This document shows positions 9,901 through 19,718 of a DNA stretch of 64,000 bases, one piece after another. The number at the start of each line of letters is the position of its first letter. Position 1 is the stretch's first letter. The position numbers and the translations under genes were made by a program. This DNA is from Anthracocystis setariae (taxonomy: Eukaryota > Basidiomycota > Ustilaginomycetes > Ustilaginales > Ustilaginaceae): contig CAKMXJ010000003.1 of assembly GCA_928724745.1 (NCBI GenBank), positions 1,178,001 through 1,242,000 of the forward strand. The letters run 5' to 3'. The notes below the pieces were generated by a model that did not search any database, was not told the DNA's origin, and was given only the letters and a program-made list of their open reading frames with translations.

Positions 9901-11158
9901 CCGCAGCAGCAGCAAGCTTCCGAAGTTGCGAGCCATGACCAATGTCAGTGTTGGCCCAACTGCTATTACGCGCTCTCTCGCGACATTCCGCATCGATTCG
10001 AGTTGACAAAATCTTAAACTTTACACAACGGATCCCCCTCGCCTCTCCGCTCGTCCAACGCTCTCGGCTCTACTTTGTTCCATGCCCTGACCACCCTCGT
10101 CGTTGGGTCTCTTTGTCCGTCGAGCGCACTTCCAACACCTGCCCGTTGAGGTGGCTAAGTTGTATCGCTCCGGTTCGCCTTCTCAGCGTTTTTTTTTTTT
10201 TTTTTTTTTATTTCGTTTTGTTTCTGTTGTCAGTGGTCTTCCTGGTGTAGACTTTTGTTTGGTTGTTGTTTGACATCTTCTTTGGCGTATAACAAGAGCC
10301 CTTTTTCTCAACAATCCATCCTTTGCATCTTGTTGATTACCTGTGCTGAGGGATCGTGCCCTTTCTGCTACCTTCTGGCTGGGTCGATGTGAATCGATCC
10401 TCGTTGAGCCCCAAATGCTGTCGCTCATCGTCTCGTTCGGGTTGTGAACAAGCGATTTGCCAAGTTGGTGTCAACGGTGAAGGGGAGGGATTGAACGGGT
10501 TTCGTGTAGCTTGCGTGGGGTTAAGTCTGCCTCCGTCTACCCTGAGCAAGCTTCCATCCCTATCGAATCCGTCCGGGGAACTCAGCATCCTGTAGTGCTT
10601 ATCTTGCAGTTTTCGACGAGACGTGTGTAGGGTGGGCTAGCAGTCCGTCCAGGCGATGGAACACTTGACGTCTGCATCGGTCGGAAACGAGCTTTGATTT
10701 GATCGAGTTCGTGCGTCAAGGCATTACCATCAGCAAAGGTGCGTCCATTGTAGCAACTCAGTAGAAAGGAATAGTGGCCTTTCCGGCGCTAATAGGTTCA
10801 TGCACTTTGCCGGTGCCGGATCAAAGGGTGAGCTGCACCGGCGTAGTCAAGGATAGGGCAAATCTCATCCGGTGCGAACCTCAACATAGACCGAAACGGT
10901 TACCATCGTGTTTATGGTGGGACCGCTCGGCATGACACAAAGACCAGCCGCGTGCTATACTGTGTGCAAGAAAAAAAAAAACAAAACAAGGTCTGTATTG
11001 CTTGAATCGATGCATGTATCGTATGAATATGCTTTAGAATGCTGAGGTATGCATGAGTGAATGAATGATGAATGTATATGCTGATGACCACTGAACACGA
11101 TCGCAATGCTCCGAAAAAAAAAGGGGAAGGGGGGGGGGGAGGGAAGAAGACGGACGAA
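9901..11158. other. Intergenic region between convergent genes
   Basis: About 1.26 kb separate the secreted-protein stop from the next, convergent gene. No coding signal is seen. A run of 21 T occupies 10189-10209 and shorter A- and G-runs lie near 10970 and 11116-11140, close to where the convergent transcripts would end. Confidence 0.6.
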
Positions 11159-13888
11159 TCACTGATCCTCGTCGTCGAACTCGCTGGAATGGATCGAGTT
11201 GCCACAATCGCACCTATCCCGATGACCATCATCCGTCCTCCGACCACCATCCTGCTTAAACCTCCCCTCCACCCCACGATGATCATGATCATGGCAACAA
11301 TCATCACCACCATGAGAACTCGCATGATCGCAACGACATCCATCCTCATGCGTATGCTCGCACCCATGCCCACACCCCCCACCATCACCACCACCACCAT
11401 GACCCTTACCAACCCCAGCCTTCTTCTGAAGAGCACTCTGCAACTTACTCTTCGCTCTCTCCTTCTTCTCCACCTGCTTCTTGCGATTGCGACACGCACG
11501 CAGCATGAGCGGCTTTTCCCCATAGTACAACTCGTACTCGCAAAACACACAGATCCAATCATCTGCACTGAACAGCGCAGACCCTGTCGCATGATGCGTT
11601 GCATGGCCGTGGTGGCAACCGGATCCGTGCGTGCTGTGCGCTGGTTTGCGCGTACCGTTGCGACGTGTGGTGGTGGTGGTGGTGGTGGTGGTGGTGATGG
11701 TGGTCTTTGACTTTGCCTTAGCGTTGGACGCAACTGGCGGTGGACTTCGATTGGGAGCATCCGGGAGTGCTTGCGGTTTCTTTTGCGATGATGGCGTCGT
11801 ACTACCGCTCGGCGATCGAGACGGCGTCGCAGGTGGTGGCAAGGCCGCAACCGCAGATGCGTCGCTACGGGTCGTCGCAACTGCTTTCGCCTGCGATCTG
11901 CCAAGCTCCTTGGAGGGCGCAGCAACAGCTTCACCATAGATGCGAGCCATTGCATGCGTATCTCTCTCCTTAGCTGTGTGCGATACTTTGCTCGATGCGG
12001 CATCGAGCTGCGAGCGCAACTCGCGCAGCCGCAGCGTGACAGCGGACGACATGCGGAAGTCGAACGGAGAGCTTGGAAGGCTGGCGAGTGCCGATTTAGC
12101 TGTTGTAGAACGTCCGTGTTGTGCGTTCCTGACGGACGATCCATTTACGTCGATCTCGACGCTAGCAGACGGATCCTTTCCGACTGGCTTGTGCTGGAGT
12201 GAAGCCAAGCTGAAGCGCACGGAATCCGGCTTAAGAGGCGGAGTCACTGGGCGAGATGGGCTCTTGGTGTCTTGCAACTGCTCCTTAGCATTCGTCTTGG
12301 CGGGAGCACGAGACGGGGAAGGCGTTGTGGCCATGTTCGGGTAGGATGCGACTGCATTTGAAGCTGTTCCTGCAGCAGCAGCAGCAGCAGCAGCAGCTTT
12401 GGCTCTGATCTCGGCGATGGTGAGAGGCTTGGCGGGAGAGCTGCCGCCACGAATGGCCTGTGCTCTTTTCCCAGCTTTGTTAGTTCGCTTCGGCGTCGGT
12501 TTCCTTTCTGGGGAAGTGGGAGTTGGAGTGCTGATGTCGACATCTGGTTGGACTGTTTGTTCGGAGCGTCTGATCTGCGATTCACGCGCTTCCATCTCGA
12601 GCGATCGCTGATGATAGGTGTGAGCCAAACGTGCACGAATACGAGCACGCAAAATGGATTTACGATGCTCGCTGCCGGCTCGTCTCGGCGAAGATCGGAC
12701 GAAAGCATGATCTGGATTCAAGCATGGCGATGCAGATGCAGAGATGCTGCCGGTCTGCTCGCCTCCTTGTTTGGTCTGAGCTTGCTGCGTCACATCGGCA
12801 GGACGTGCCGAGATGTTGGTCTTGTCAGCGAGGACACGATTTTTCGTCCAAGGTGTTGCGCAAGACGCAAGGTCGACCTTGTTGGTCTCGGAAGAGCTGA
12901 TGGTGTTGGGTGTTGCAAGATCAGGATTGGTGAAGCGGATGCTTTTGCGCTTCTTGTTGTTGCCAAGATAAGCTGAGCGATAAGCGTCGACATCGAAGCT
13001 TTCGGTCTCATTATCCGAAGGATTGCGTGCGGTGGTATGATAATGAGAGGCTCTGTCGTCGTCTTGGTCATCGGAATGGTAATGTGTATCGTCTGAAGAG
13101 AGGGGATTATACGACGAAGAGCGAGCGGATGCTCTAGCGGAAGGGTAAGAAGCACGACCAGAGAATGGCATGGCGAGGCGACTGAGCATGGGCAAGTGCT
13201 CGAGACCCACTTGCTGGCTGCACAAAAGAATGAACTGTGCAGCGCGTTGGCGGTAGTGGAAGCCTTGGTCGGTCAGGGTGGTAGGGAGGCAAGCAAACTT
13301 GAATTGGCTTGCAGATGCGGATGCAGATACAGGTGCTTGAGCTGATTGAGCATTGTCTGGTCGTCGCTGTGCTGTTTGCAAGGAAGAGCGTGAATAGGCA
13401 TCCTGGACTTGTTGGTCGTGGTGGCAAGAAAGCTGGAGATTGTCGAGTTGATGCGAGAGTGTATGCGAGAGTGTATGCGAGTTGGTGTTGGTACTGTTGC
13501 TGAGATGATTCAGACGATGAGCTGCTGTCACGGAGCGAAGCTCAGGAGCGTCCTGGTCTTGAAAATATGCGTGCGAGGAGCTGGTGGAATGAGCGATGAA
13601 CTTTCTTGGGATCGCTCGGACGGCGCGAGAAGTAGCGCAGTGCTGATGAACGTGAGGGTCGACGTTGGATGCTCTGCTGGGCTCTGCCACAGGTGGCGAT
13701 GGAGTTGATGCTGGATCGGACAGATGACGCTCATAAGTCATGAAGCGATGGAACACTTCGGGAGTGATGTCGCGAGGCTGGGCTGCAAGGCTGTTGACGC
13801 TTTGGGATCCAGTGCGGTCTGACTGATGAGCCGACGCTGCCCTGATACTACCATGTCGTTGCGTCATGACTTGGTTGCGATGCGGCAT
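11159..13888 (-). CDS. Large disordered protein with conserved CxxC core and His/Cys-rich tail
   Basis: The single-exon frame encodes 909 residues. Most is low-complexity Ser/Ala/Thr-rich sequence with an 11-Ala run (from CAG repeats at 12372-12398) and a poly-Thr run. Near residues 776-815 is a compact conserved-looking block, DDWICVFCEYELYYGEKP, followed by a basic helix (RACRNRKKQVEKKERAKSKL). I recall this block from uncharacterised basidiomycete proteins, but I know no assigned function. The last 85 residues contain 8 Cys and 11 His in Gly/Asp-rich sequence (GCGHGCEHTHEDGCRCDHAS, DDCCHDHDH), suggesting metal binding. The gene is divergent from the CCC2-type copper ATPase across a 994-base spacer. 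A link to copper handling is only a hypothesis. An alternative start is the Met at residue 8. Confidence 0.75.
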   Translation of the reverse strand: MPHRNQVMTQRHGSIRAASAHQSDRTGSQSVNSLAAQPRDITPEVFHRFMTYERHLSDPASTPSPPVAEPSRASNVDPHVHQHCATSRAVRAIPRKFIAHSTSSSHAYFQDQDAPELRSVTAAHRLNHLSNSTNTNSHTLSHTLSHQLDNLQLSCHHDQQVQDAYSRSSLQTAQRRPDNAQSAQAPVSASASASQFKFACLPTTLTDQGFHYRQRAAQFILLCSQQVGLEHLPMLSRLAMPFSGRASYPSARASARSSSYNPLSSDDTHYHSDDQDDDRASHYHTTARNPSDNETESFDVDAYRSAYLGNNKKRKSIRFTNPDLATPNTISSSETNKVDLASCATPWTKNRVLADKTNISARPADVTQQAQTKQGGEQTGSISASASPCLNPDHAFVRSSPRRAGSEHRKSILRARIRARLAHTYHQRSLEMEARESQIRRSEQTVQPDVDISTPTPTSPERKPTPKRTNKAGKRAQAIRGGSSPAKPLTIAEIRAKAAAAAAAAAGTASNAVASYPNMATTPSPSRAPAKTNAKEQLQDTKSPSRPVTPPLKPDSVRFSLASLQHKPVGKDPSASVEIDVNGSSVRNAQHGRSTTAKSALASLPSSPFDFRMSSAVTLRLRELRSQLDAASSKVSHTAKERDTHAMARIYGEAVAAPSKELGRSQAKAVATTRSDASAVAALPPPATPSRSPSGSTTPSSQKKPQALPDAPNRSPPPVASNAKAKSKTTITTTTTTTTTTRRNGTRKPAHSTHGSGCHHGHATHHATGSALFSADDWICVFCEYELYYGEKPLMLRACRNRKKQVEKKERAKSKLQSALQKKAGVGKGHGGGGDGGGCGHGCEHTHEDGCRCDHASSHGGDDCCHDHDHRGVEGRFKQDGGRRTDDGHRDRCDCGNSIHSSEFDDEDQ

Positions 13889-14882
13889 GACTCGAACAGC
13901 GGATGACGCTGCACAGCAGGGGAAGAAAAGAGAAGCACGTTACGCCGAAAACTCCATTGTGTCAAACCGGTTCGGATCGAGTGAGCGGCAGCGTCCAGCG
14001 GGGCCAAGGTGGAATAGCGAGCGTTGCGCAGATAGATGCAAGCGTATGTCGACGAGATGAGCCAATGTAGCGTCGCAGATATGCTGTACCGGTGCAAGAG
14101 ATGGTAGACAAACTCTGGGACAAGTCACTGTTGGGCGAAAGAGAGAAATGGAGAAGGCCAGTGGGGCTTTCGATGGGATGAGAACAATGCGAGGAGAAGA
14201 AGAGATGGATCGGAGCACAACTTGTCGTGATCAAAGGGAAGGCTGAGTGTTGGACTCGATTCGGTGCTTGTGAGAATGCTTGTGTGTGGTTCAGACAAGT
14301 GCAAGTCAGAGAGTCAGGCCAGTGCAGAGACACAGCTTTGCATGCACCGGTTGTCGTCACAACTTTCACTTGGACTGTGCTGTGCTGTGCTGTGCTGTAC
14401 TGTGCACTACCTCACTCTGTGCTTTTGCAATCAAAACCCAAATTTCGCTTCCATTTCAACAGCATCGGAGTCCAACTTTTGGCACTTTTTTTTTTTCTCC
14501 TTTAGTTTTTCTTTTTTGAAATGCCGATCAAGAAATCGCAGGTTGTGGCCACGCTTTCCTGCCCGATTCATCAGATAAGGTAGGCAAGTCTGAACCACCG
14601 AATCCCATCGGGCTGATATCTGTTTGCAAAAAGGGATTCCATCTCAGATCGACACCGCCTAACCGAAAATCGCGCATTGTTGGACAGCGGCTCGAAATCG
14701 GAAAGAAGGAAAAAAAAAAAAAAAAAGAGTAATCTTTCTTGACATCGCCTTCGCCCCGAGACCCTGTTGGACATGCACATCCATGCATTGACTCTACCGC
14801 AACTCGTCCCATGCACTCATCTCGGTCTGGCTAGCTTCCATTCACCTCCTTCTCCTCTCCTTGAAGCCATCCATCGTCGACA
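13889..14882. promoter_or_regulatory. Shared intergenic region between the His/Cys-rich gene and CCC2
   Basis: The 994 bases between the two divergent start codons contain no supported gene and must hold both promoters. A run of A at 14710-14726 and a poly(T)-rich stretch near 14486-14516 are the only conspicuous features. I saw no exact copy of the fungal copper-response core TTTGCTCA on a visual pass. Confidence 0.5.
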
Positions 14883-17800
14883 ATGACTGCATCGTCCTAC
14901 AAGTCCCATGGATCGACCATCGAGCACGAGAGGCGTCCCTTGCTTTCGCCCTCTTCCACCGTCTCCATACCACGGTACGATGGAGGTGCATCCCGCACTT
15001 TCAGCCAGAGCGAGCGACCGTTGATAGCACGAGGATCCACTTCTCACGCTACTGATCCGCATACCGGCCAGAGCTCAGCCCACAACTCATCCGATCTCAT
15101 CGTCAGGATCCAAGCGGTCTGTCCCAACATCCACTGCCCTTCCTGCATCTCCTACCTCTCCAATCTCATCTCCAACCTTGACCTCGATCCCTCGACGCGC
15201 ATTCGTATCGCCAACGTCGACACTTGCCTCATCGATCGGAGCATCCACCTTGACCTCCTCATCCCATCCACCTTGATCGATCCACGAGCCCTCTCAAAAC
15301 TCCTCATCAGCATCTCGAAACGCCTCGCATCCATCCTGGCCGAAGACGGCTTCCCTGTCGACCACTTGAGATCAAAGCTCATTTCGTCACCCAATTCGGC
15401 CTTCAACTTTAAAGATGCTCTCAACTTTGTTCTCGAAGCCCCTGATCTCTACGACGTTCACCAGCCCACTTCGTCTCCTCACAGCCTTCCCACTGGCTAC
15501 ACCTTTGGCACCGACTACCATTCGTCCAAGTCCAGTTCCCTTCTCGGCGCCATTCCTTCTTCGCTCGGATCTGCATTGCGTTCTTTCTGGCCTTTGCGTG
15601 CTGACTCTGAACAGCAACGCAAACAGCGCTGGCTCAAGCATCTCGAGATTTGCCAAGCCTGTCGAACCGGCCAATCCGGCCATGAAAACAGCGATTCTCC
15701 TCCCCTCCCCCAACAAGACACTGCATCCGATCAAATTGACGCTGCGATTACGAGGCGCAAGAACAAGCAGGATGATGAGCACACTTCCACTGAATCTCTG
15801 CGTAGAGTGTTGGCGACGCTGTCGATCTCCGGTATGACGTGCGCCTCCTGCTCCGATTCGATCGTCAAAGCAATTCAGGCCGACAAGACAGTTCCTATCG
15901 ATTCGATTGTCATCAACGTTCTATCGGCATCAGGAAGCGTCACTACCCACCCATCTGCTGTGGACAAGGTCATCGAGATCATCGAAGATGCAGGCTACGA
16001 TGCACAGCTCGTCAAGACCGAGCCGATCGTCCAACGGGCTGACGTGCAATGGAATGCCAAGATCTCCATCGAGGGCATGACCTGTGCAAGCTGCGTACAG
16101 AGCATCACATCGGCACTGAAAACATTCGCGCACAAAACCAACCCCACCGCCACAGTCAAGGCTCTCGACATCTCGGTCAATCTCATGGCCAAGTCAGCCG
16201 ACATCAAGCTTTCCGTCGCAGATGACATTTCGGTGGGCAAGGCCGAGGTGCAGGCAAGGGTGCTGGAGATTACGAGCGAGATCCAAGATGTTGGCTTCGA
16301 TGCCGAGCTGCACAGTGTGCAGCGCGTGTTTGGGAAGGATGGCAGCAACGGCGTTGCTTCGAGTGCGGATGCGCCGTTGCAGAGGTCAGTACGCATCCGG
16401 ATTGAAGGCATGTTTTGTCAAGACTGCGTCCGAAAAGTGCGTCGATATCTGACCGATCAGCAAGCTGAACATCCCACCGAGATCGAGATCGATGCTGAGG
16501 ATCTTGAGGCGTTCTCGCTCACCAAGCCTTTCATCACATTTAGCTATACTTCGGCACCCACCTCGTCGATTCGGTTGAGAGACGTTCTTGCCGATATCAA
16601 TCGACTTGATCCTACGTTCGTAGCGCAGTACTCGCCGCCGGCATCGCTCGCCTCGCGCTCGGCCATGCTCGCGCGCAAGGAGCTGCACGGTCTTTTAATC
16701 CGTCTCATAATCGCGTTCCTCTTTGCCGTCCCGACGCTGGTCATCTCGATGATCGCACCAGTGCTGTCCCCCTCGCACCCGCTTCGACGCTATCTCGCCC
16801 AAGACGTCGTGGGCTCCGCCACCAAGGGCGAGGTGATGGTGTGGATCCTCTCCACGCCCGTCCAGTTTGGCGTCGGATGGGTGTTCCTCAAGAAGGCCTG
16901 GCGCAACTTGGCATCGGTGTGGAGGAGGGGTCGATCGTGGTCCGACCGCTTCTTGCGGTTTGGTAATATGGACGTCCTCGTGGCGCTCGGCACGCTGATC
17001 GCGTACATTTCTTCGCTGGCATTCCTCATCGTCGATGCTAGTCGCACAACGGTGCGTATGACGGCCAACAACCAAAAGCGGGAGCCCATGCCCGCAGATA
17101 TGGGCATGACGTATTTCGAAGTATCCGTCTTCCTATGCTTCTTCATTCTGCTCGGCCGTACGTTGGAATTGGTCAGCAAGAAGAAGACCGGAGATGCGGT
17201 CGCTGATCTGGGCAAGATGAAACCGTCGTCGGCGTATCTCGTTCTCGACCGTGAGAATGCGCTTCAGAGCAAGACCGAGGTGGTGGCAGTAGACTTGTTG
17301 GAAATTGGGGATATCGTGCTGGTCCCTTTCGGCTCGTCTCCACCTCTCGACGGGAGCTTCGTTAGCACTTCGACGGGTAACGATGATGCACGGGGTTTAT
17401 TCGACGAGAGCAGTCTTTCCGGCGAAGCGCGTCCTGTCACCAAACATCCCACCGACGCAGTGTTCGCAGGTACCATCAACGTTTCCTCCACCGCGGTGTT
17501 TACTCGCATCGGCGTGCTCCCTGGCACGTGCATGATCGATGAGATCCTCGACGTGGTGCAGGAATCGGCGGGCAAAAAAGCGAGCATCGCTCAACTCGCC
17601 GATAAAATCACCGGCGTGTTCGTGCCCACCATCGTCTACGTCTCGCTGCTCGTGTTCGTCCTCTGGACCACGCTGCTGTATTGCGGCGCGGTTTCGGACG
17701 AGTGGCAGAGAACGCATGTGGCGCATTGGGGCGAGAAGGGAGCGAGGATGTTGTGGGCGTTGCAATTTGGAATTTCGTGTTTGCTCGTTGCGTGTCCGTG

Positions 17801-19139
17801 TGGCATTGGGCTTGCGGCGCCGACTTCGCAGTTGGCCGGGATTGGGCTTGCGTCCAAGCATGGCGTGTTGGTGAATGGTGGCGGGGAGGCGTTTAGGGCG
17901 GCGAGTGCGGCGGCGAGTGGCAAGAACGATCTAGTGGTGGTGTTCGATAAGACCGGCACTATTACAAAGGGCGATCAGGTCAAAGTGACGTCGTTCCGAT
18001 TTGCCGCTTCGTTCGAAACTGACAGCCGAGAGGATGCGTTGAGTCAAGAGACGCTGCTGCGATGCATCGAGCTGGTAGAGCAGAGTAGCACTCACCCTTA
18101 CGCTAACGCGGTTCGAGATTGGATCGCCGACCGACCTCCTCGCGCCGGTAGGGGTGGGGCGGACGAGGATTCCATGCTGCCGAGATTGCTCGATGTGAGC
18201 GAGGTGGCGGGCAAGGGCGTTCGAGCTACGTTGGAAGCCTCGTCAACGGGGGGTGATTCGTTCCTCCTACTGATTGGGAACAAGGGTCTGATGAGCGAGA
18301 TCGAGGGTGCAGCCGCTCGCATGGACAGTGCGATGCAAGCCGCCGAGCAGGAATGGTGGGCCGGCGCTAACAGTGTCGTCTACGTTGGCGTGCAGACCCT
18401 ATCGTCCAAGAAGGTGGGCGAGATCGGTGTGGCTATGGCGATCAGCGACGAGATCCGACCCGAGGCGGCGTGGGTGATCGCGCACCTGAAATCGCGCTTC
18501 CACGCGCAGATCTGGATGGTCAGTGGCGACAACCCGGCCACTGCGCTAGGCGTGGCGGCTCAAGTGGGGATCGACTCGCATCGCGTCGTTGCTGGCGTGT
18601 TGCCGGTGCAGAAGAAGGAGTGGGTTGAACGGTTGCGCTTGCCCTCTGATCGGGAAGATTTGGAGGGGGACTCACGAGCCAAGTTGTCGAAGGGTTGGGT
18701 GTGGAAGCGGGTCTGGAACACACGCAAGACACGGCTGGTGGTGTTCGTAGGTGACGGCATCAACGACTCGCCCGCGCTCTCTTCAGCCTCATTAGGAATC
18801 GCGCTGGGTTCCGGTTCATCGATCGCACATTCCAGTTCCGACTTCATCCTCCTCCGTCGTCACTGCCCTCTCCTCTCCCTCCCACTCCTCCTCTCACTCT
18901 CCAACGCTACATACAGCAAGATCAGAGCCAATTTCGCTTGGGCGTTCATCTTCAACCTTTGCCTCATCCCACTTGCCGCTGGGGCGTTGGAACCACTCGG
19001 AGTGCGACTAGGTCCAGCGCTCAGTGGGCTTGCCATGGCGTTGAGTAGCACGAGTGTTGTGCTCAATAGTTTGACGCTGAGGTGGTGGCGACCGGAGAGG
19101 GAGATTCGACGCAAGATCGAAATTGCAGACGAGGGGTAA
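14883..19139 (+). CDS. CCC2: Copper-transporting P1B-type ATPase (CCC2/ATP7 family)
   Basis: The 1,418-residue protein is a heavy-metal P-type ATPase that would load copper into the late Golgi for secreted cuproenzymes. The N-terminal part has two clear metal-binding HMA domains (GMTCASCSDSI near residue 319 and GMTCASCVQSI near 399), a third with a changed site (GMFCQDCVRKV, about 509) and a possible relic near 80 (CPNIHCPSC). Membrane helices follow, then the phosphatase loop SSLSGEARPVTKHP, the copper channel motif VACPCGIGLA (about 970), the phosphorylation site DKTGTITKGD (Asp about 1022), the HP motif SSTHPYANAV (about 1070) and the hinge GDGINDSPALSSASLGIALG (about 1290). It is longer than yeast Ccc2 (1,004 residues) mainly at the N-terminus. 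No intron is needed. It ends 36 bases from the end of the cyclophilin third exon on the other strand. Confidence 0.97.
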   Translation: MTASSYKSHGSTIEHERRPLLSPSSTVSIPRYDGGASRTFSQSERPLIARGSTSHATDPHTGQSSAHNSSDLIVRIQAVCPNIHCPSCISYLSNLISNLDLDPSTRIRIANVDTCLIDRSIHLDLLIPSTLIDPRALSKLLISISKRLASILAEDGFPVDHLRSKLISSPNSAFNFKDALNFVLEAPDLYDVHQPTSSPHSLPTGYTFGTDYHSSKSSSLLGAIPSSLGSALRSFWPLRADSEQQRKQRWLKHLEICQACRTGQSGHENSDSPPLPQQDTASDQIDAAITRRKNKQDDEHTSTESLRRVLATLSISGMTCASCSDSIVKAIQADKTVPIDSIVINVLSASGSVTTHPSAVDKVIEIIEDAGYDAQLVKTEPIVQRADVQWNAKISIEGMTCASCVQSITSALKTFAHKTNPTATVKALDISVNLMAKSADIKLSVADDISVGKAEVQARVLEITSEIQDVGFDAELHSVQRVFGKDGSNGVASSADAPLQRSVRIRIEGMFCQDCVRKVRRYLTDQQAEHPTEIEIDAEDLEAFSLTKPFITFSYTSAPTSSIRLRDVLADINRLDPTFVAQYSPPASLASRSAMLARKELHGLLIRLIIAFLFAVPTLVISMIAPVLSPSHPLRRYLAQDVVGSATKGEVMVWILSTPVQFGVGWVFLKKAWRNLASVWRRGRSWSDRFLRFGNMDVLVALGTLIAYISSLAFLIVDASRTTVRMTANNQKREPMPADMGMTYFEVSVFLCFFILLGRTLELVSKKKTGDAVADLGKMKPSSAYLVLDRENALQSKTEVVAVDLLEIGDIVLVPFGSSPPLDGSFVSTSTGNDDARGLFDESSLSGEARPVTKHPTDAVFAGTINVSSTAVFTRIGVLPGTCMIDEILDVVQESAGKKASIAQLADKITGVFVPTIVYVSLLVFVLWTTLLYCGAVSDEWQRTHVAHWGEKGARMLWALQFGISCLLVACPCGIGLAAPTSQLAGIGLASKHGVLVNGGGEAFRAASAAASGKNDLVVVFDKTGTITKGDQVKVTSFRFAASFETDSREDALSQETLLRCIELVEQSSTHPYANAVRDWIADRPPRAGRGGADEDSMLPRLLDVSEVAGKGVRATLEASSTGGDSFLLLIGNKGLMSEIEGAAARMDSAMQAAEQEWWAGANSVVYVGVQTLSSKKVGEIGVAMAISDEIRPEAAWVIAHLKSRFHAQIWMVSGDNPATALGVAAQVGIDSHRVVAGVLPVQKKEWVERLRLPSDREDLEGDSRAKLSKGWVWKRVWNTRKTRLVVFVGDGINDSPALSSASLGIALGSGSSIAHSSSDFILLRRHCPLLSLPLLLSLSNATYSKIRANFAWAFIFNLCLIPLAAGALEPLGVRLGPALSGLAMALSSTSVVLNSLTLRWWRPEREIRRKIEIADEG

Positions 19140-19175
19140 GGGGAGAAGAAATGTTCATTACGATGCGCGGGGGGT

Positions 19176-19475
19176 TTAGCGAGGGAGCTGCGAGTATCTT
19201 GCTGAGGAATCCGGGTGGAATTTCGAGATGAGGGTACGGGTGAGGTGGATGAGGTGGAGTTTGGTTTTTTCGATGCCGCCGAGTCTCCAGATTCCATAGC
19301 CACCGATAGCACCGGCGACGAGGAGGAGCAGGAGGAAGAACGAGGTGCCGTTGCTAGCACCCAACTTGTCCGAATCCGGTTGAGTTCCCGACGAAGACGA
19401 CGTCGCTTCGACCAACGGCGATGGCGTCGCAGCTGGCTTAGCAGCAGCAGCAGCAGGAACAGGTTGAACGGCAGC
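19176..19475 (-). CDS. Alternative third exon of the cyclophilin gene: transmembrane anchor
   Basis: Directly upstream on the reverse strand is a very strong splice acceptor: a long pyrimidine run ending in tgtctgtgtag at 19476. The following 300 bases are open in the frame AAVQPVPAAAAAKPAATPSP, pass through a membrane segment (FFLLLLLVAGAIGGYGIWRL) and end with a basic tail and TAA at 19176. If joined to a donor at 19739 (AAG/GTGGGC) inside the cyclophilin exon, the junction is exactly in phase and replaces the last residues, including KDEL, by this 99-residue anchor. Full product: join of 19961-20447, 19740-19876 and 19176-19475 on the reverse strand, 307 residues. No other upstream exon exists nearby that could use this acceptor. 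Confidence 0.65.
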   Translation of the reverse strand, partial: AAVQPVPAAAAAKPAATPSPLVEATSSSSGTQPDSDKLGASNGTSFFLLLLLVAGAIGGYGIWRLGGIEKTKLHLIHLTRTLISKFHPDSSARYSQLPR

Positions 19476-19718
19476 CTACACAGACAAACAGAAGAAAGAA
19501 AAAAAAAAGAGGCAAAGGATTTCTATTTCAATATTGCTAGTTCGAGTAGTCAAACATGCGAGCGAGTCCAACCTCTACTGATTGCCGCACAGCTCAAGAC
19601 TATCGTTTCCAAGCGTGAATGCTTGGAGAGACGGTTTGAGGTGCGAGACAAGGACACTTTGCCCGAGGTCGTGAGAATTGGAAAGGTAAAGCGAGAGGAG
19701 GAGGGGGAGGGAGGGGGG

